5,088 nt of DNA from contig USPP01000155.1 of NCBI GenBank assembly GCA_900556615.1, positions 1 through 5,088 on the forward strand. The letters are read 5' to 3'. Shown here piece after piece: positions 4,275 to 5,088 of the stretch (positions within the stretch are counted from its first letter, which is position 1; every line of letters begins with the position of its first letter). The notes beneath the pieces are model-generated. The model made no database searches, was not told where the DNA came from, and saw nothing but the letters and a program-made list of their open reading frames with translations. The DNA is from an uncultured Eubacteriales bacterium (lineage in GTDB: Bacteria > Bacillota > Clostridia > Oscillospirales > CAG-272). A program made the position numbers and the translations under genes.

Positions 4275-5088
4275 ATGATATCGGAAAAAATGTATGAGCT
4301 CGGAAGCCGCCGTTCTTCCATACGGGAGCTTTTTGAATACGGTAAAGAAGCGGCAAAAAGAGTAGGGGCAGAAAATGTGTATGATTTCAGCCTTGGAAAT
4401 CCCTCAACCCCTCCTCCCGCCGAGATGACGGAAGCGGCGATCCATATACTCGCAAACGAGGAGCCTTGCGCCGTCCACGGCTACACCTCGGCACAGGGAG
4501 CGCCCGAAACAAGAAGGGCAATCTCGGAAAGCATGAAAAAACGTTTCGGCGCCGAAATTAATGCCGACAGAATCTATATGACCTGCGGCGCGGCAGCCTC
4601 GCTCTGTATCGCCTTCCGCGCGATCGTATCTTCACCGAAGGATGAAATTCTTGCCATTGCACCATTCTTTCCGGAATATAAGATTTTTGCTGAGGGAGCA
4701 GGCGCAAGCTTCAGAGCTGTGCCGCCCGATACCGAAAGCTTTGGAATTAACTTTGACGCCCTTGAGCCTATGATAACGCCGGACACCTGCATTCTTATTA
4801 TTAATTCTCCGAACAATCCCTCCGGAGCAGTGCTCTCAAGGGAGACACTCTCCCGTCTTTCTGTTTTGCTGAGAGCAAAATCGCGCGAATACGGTCACGC
4901 GATCTATATCGTCGCGGACGAGCCTTACCGGGAAATCACTTACGGCGCAGAGGTTCCGTATATTCCCGATATCTATCCCGACACGGTAATCTGCTATTCC
5001 TATTCCAAATCTCTGTCGCTCCCCGGCGAAAGAATCGGATACATCGCTCTGCCCGACTGTATCAGCAGCGGCGACCGGCTTTACGCCG
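4275..5088 (+). CDS. PLP-dependent aminotransferase, class I/II (3' end outside window)
   Basis: The first 271 residues of a fold-type I aminotransferase, family length about 390-440. It transfers an amino group between an amino acid and a 2-oxo acid using pyridoxal phosphate; substrate is not certain. Seen: FSLGNPSTPPP (38-48), HGYTSAQGAPETRRAI (68-83), CGAAASL (104-110) for the phosphate-binding turn, NSPNNPSG (177-184) with N181, VADEPYREI (213-221) with D215 and Y218, and SYSKSLSLPGERIGY (242-256) with the Schiff-base K245 and phosphate-binding R253, spaced as in aspartate aminotransferase (K258, R266). All the PLP residues that fall within this fragment are intact. The start ATG is the first in frame; a second at residue 6 is possible, and neither has a strong ribosome binding site. 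It is probably transcribed with the acetyltransferase. A link to phenylalanine or tyrosine transamination would fit the pheA neighbourhood but is inference. Confidence 0.92.
   Translation, partial: MISEKMYELGSRRSSIRELFEYGKEAAKRVGAENVYDFSLGNPSTPPPAEMTEAAIHILANEEPCAVHGYTSAQGAPETRRAISESMKKRFGAEINADRIYMTCGAAASLCIAFRAIVSSPKDEILAIAPFFPEYKIFAEGAGASFRAVPPDTESFGINFDALEPMITPDTCILIINSPNNPSGAVLSRETLSRLSVLLRAKSREYGHAIYIVADEPYREITYGAEVPYIPDIYPDTVICYSYSKSLSLPGERIGYIALPDCISSGDRLYA

Noticed and set aside
3620..4321. A 233-codon open frame on the minus strand covering the acetyltransferase gene
   Set aside because: It lies antisense to a clear GNAT gene with motifs A and B, a promoter and a ribosome binding site. 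Its product is rich in Phe, Ser and Tyr without any domain pattern, as expected of a shadow frame.
4574..4816. An 80-codon minus-strand frame inside the aminotransferase gene
   Set aside because: It is antisense to an intact PLP enzyme frame with all expected motifs, so it is a shadow.

Overview
The window looks like a chromosomal segment from a Gram-positive anaerobe of the class Clostridia, most likely the Ruminococcaceae/Oscillospiraceae. The reasons are AGGAGG-type ribosome binding sites, near-perfect sigma-A promoters, moderate GC, a fused chorismate mutase-prephenate dehydratase directly upstream of aroB, and short hairpin repeats between genes. The taxonomic placement is inference; no rRNA or other marker gene is present.

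Left part (1-1523, minus strand): an aromatic amino acid operon. A strong extended -10 promoter (1495-1523) drives pheA, a 366-residue chorismate mutase / prephenate dehydratase / ACT protein. Fourteen bases after the pheA stop, aroB (3-dehydroquinate synthase) begins; only its first 105 codons are in the window. AroB makes the first ring compound of the shikimate pathway and PheA turns the chorismate end product towards phenylalanine.

Middle part (1624-3608, plus strand): a poorly characterised accessory block, divergent from pheA. It starts with a consensus promoter (TTGACA, 17-base spacer, TATAAT). Directly behind it is a gene-like frame for a small secreted protein that lacks a normal start codon and seems frameshifted, so it is probably decaying. 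Three small genes follow (115, 104 and 68 residues), each encoding two membrane helices and a short charged tail. The last two share a clear motif at the end of helix 2 (IF-x-G-x-L-x3-KLN-x3-E-[K/R]), so they look like divergent duplicates of one family; the first resembles them more weakly. The 68-residue gene lies between two related palindromic repeats in the same orientation. The left copy is joined to a second, structured inverted repeat, giving a MITE-like composite. A perfect 18-bp hairpin terminator closes the block. The function of these membrane proteins is not recognisable.

Right part (3635-5088, plus strand): a second perfect consensus promoter precedes a GNAT-family N-acetyltransferase. 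It is followed after 73 bases, with no terminator, by a class I/II PLP-dependent aminotransferase that runs off the window end. The aminotransferase keeps every expected PLP-binding residue visible in this fragment. Whether it relates to the aromatic amino acid genes cannot be decided from sequence alone.
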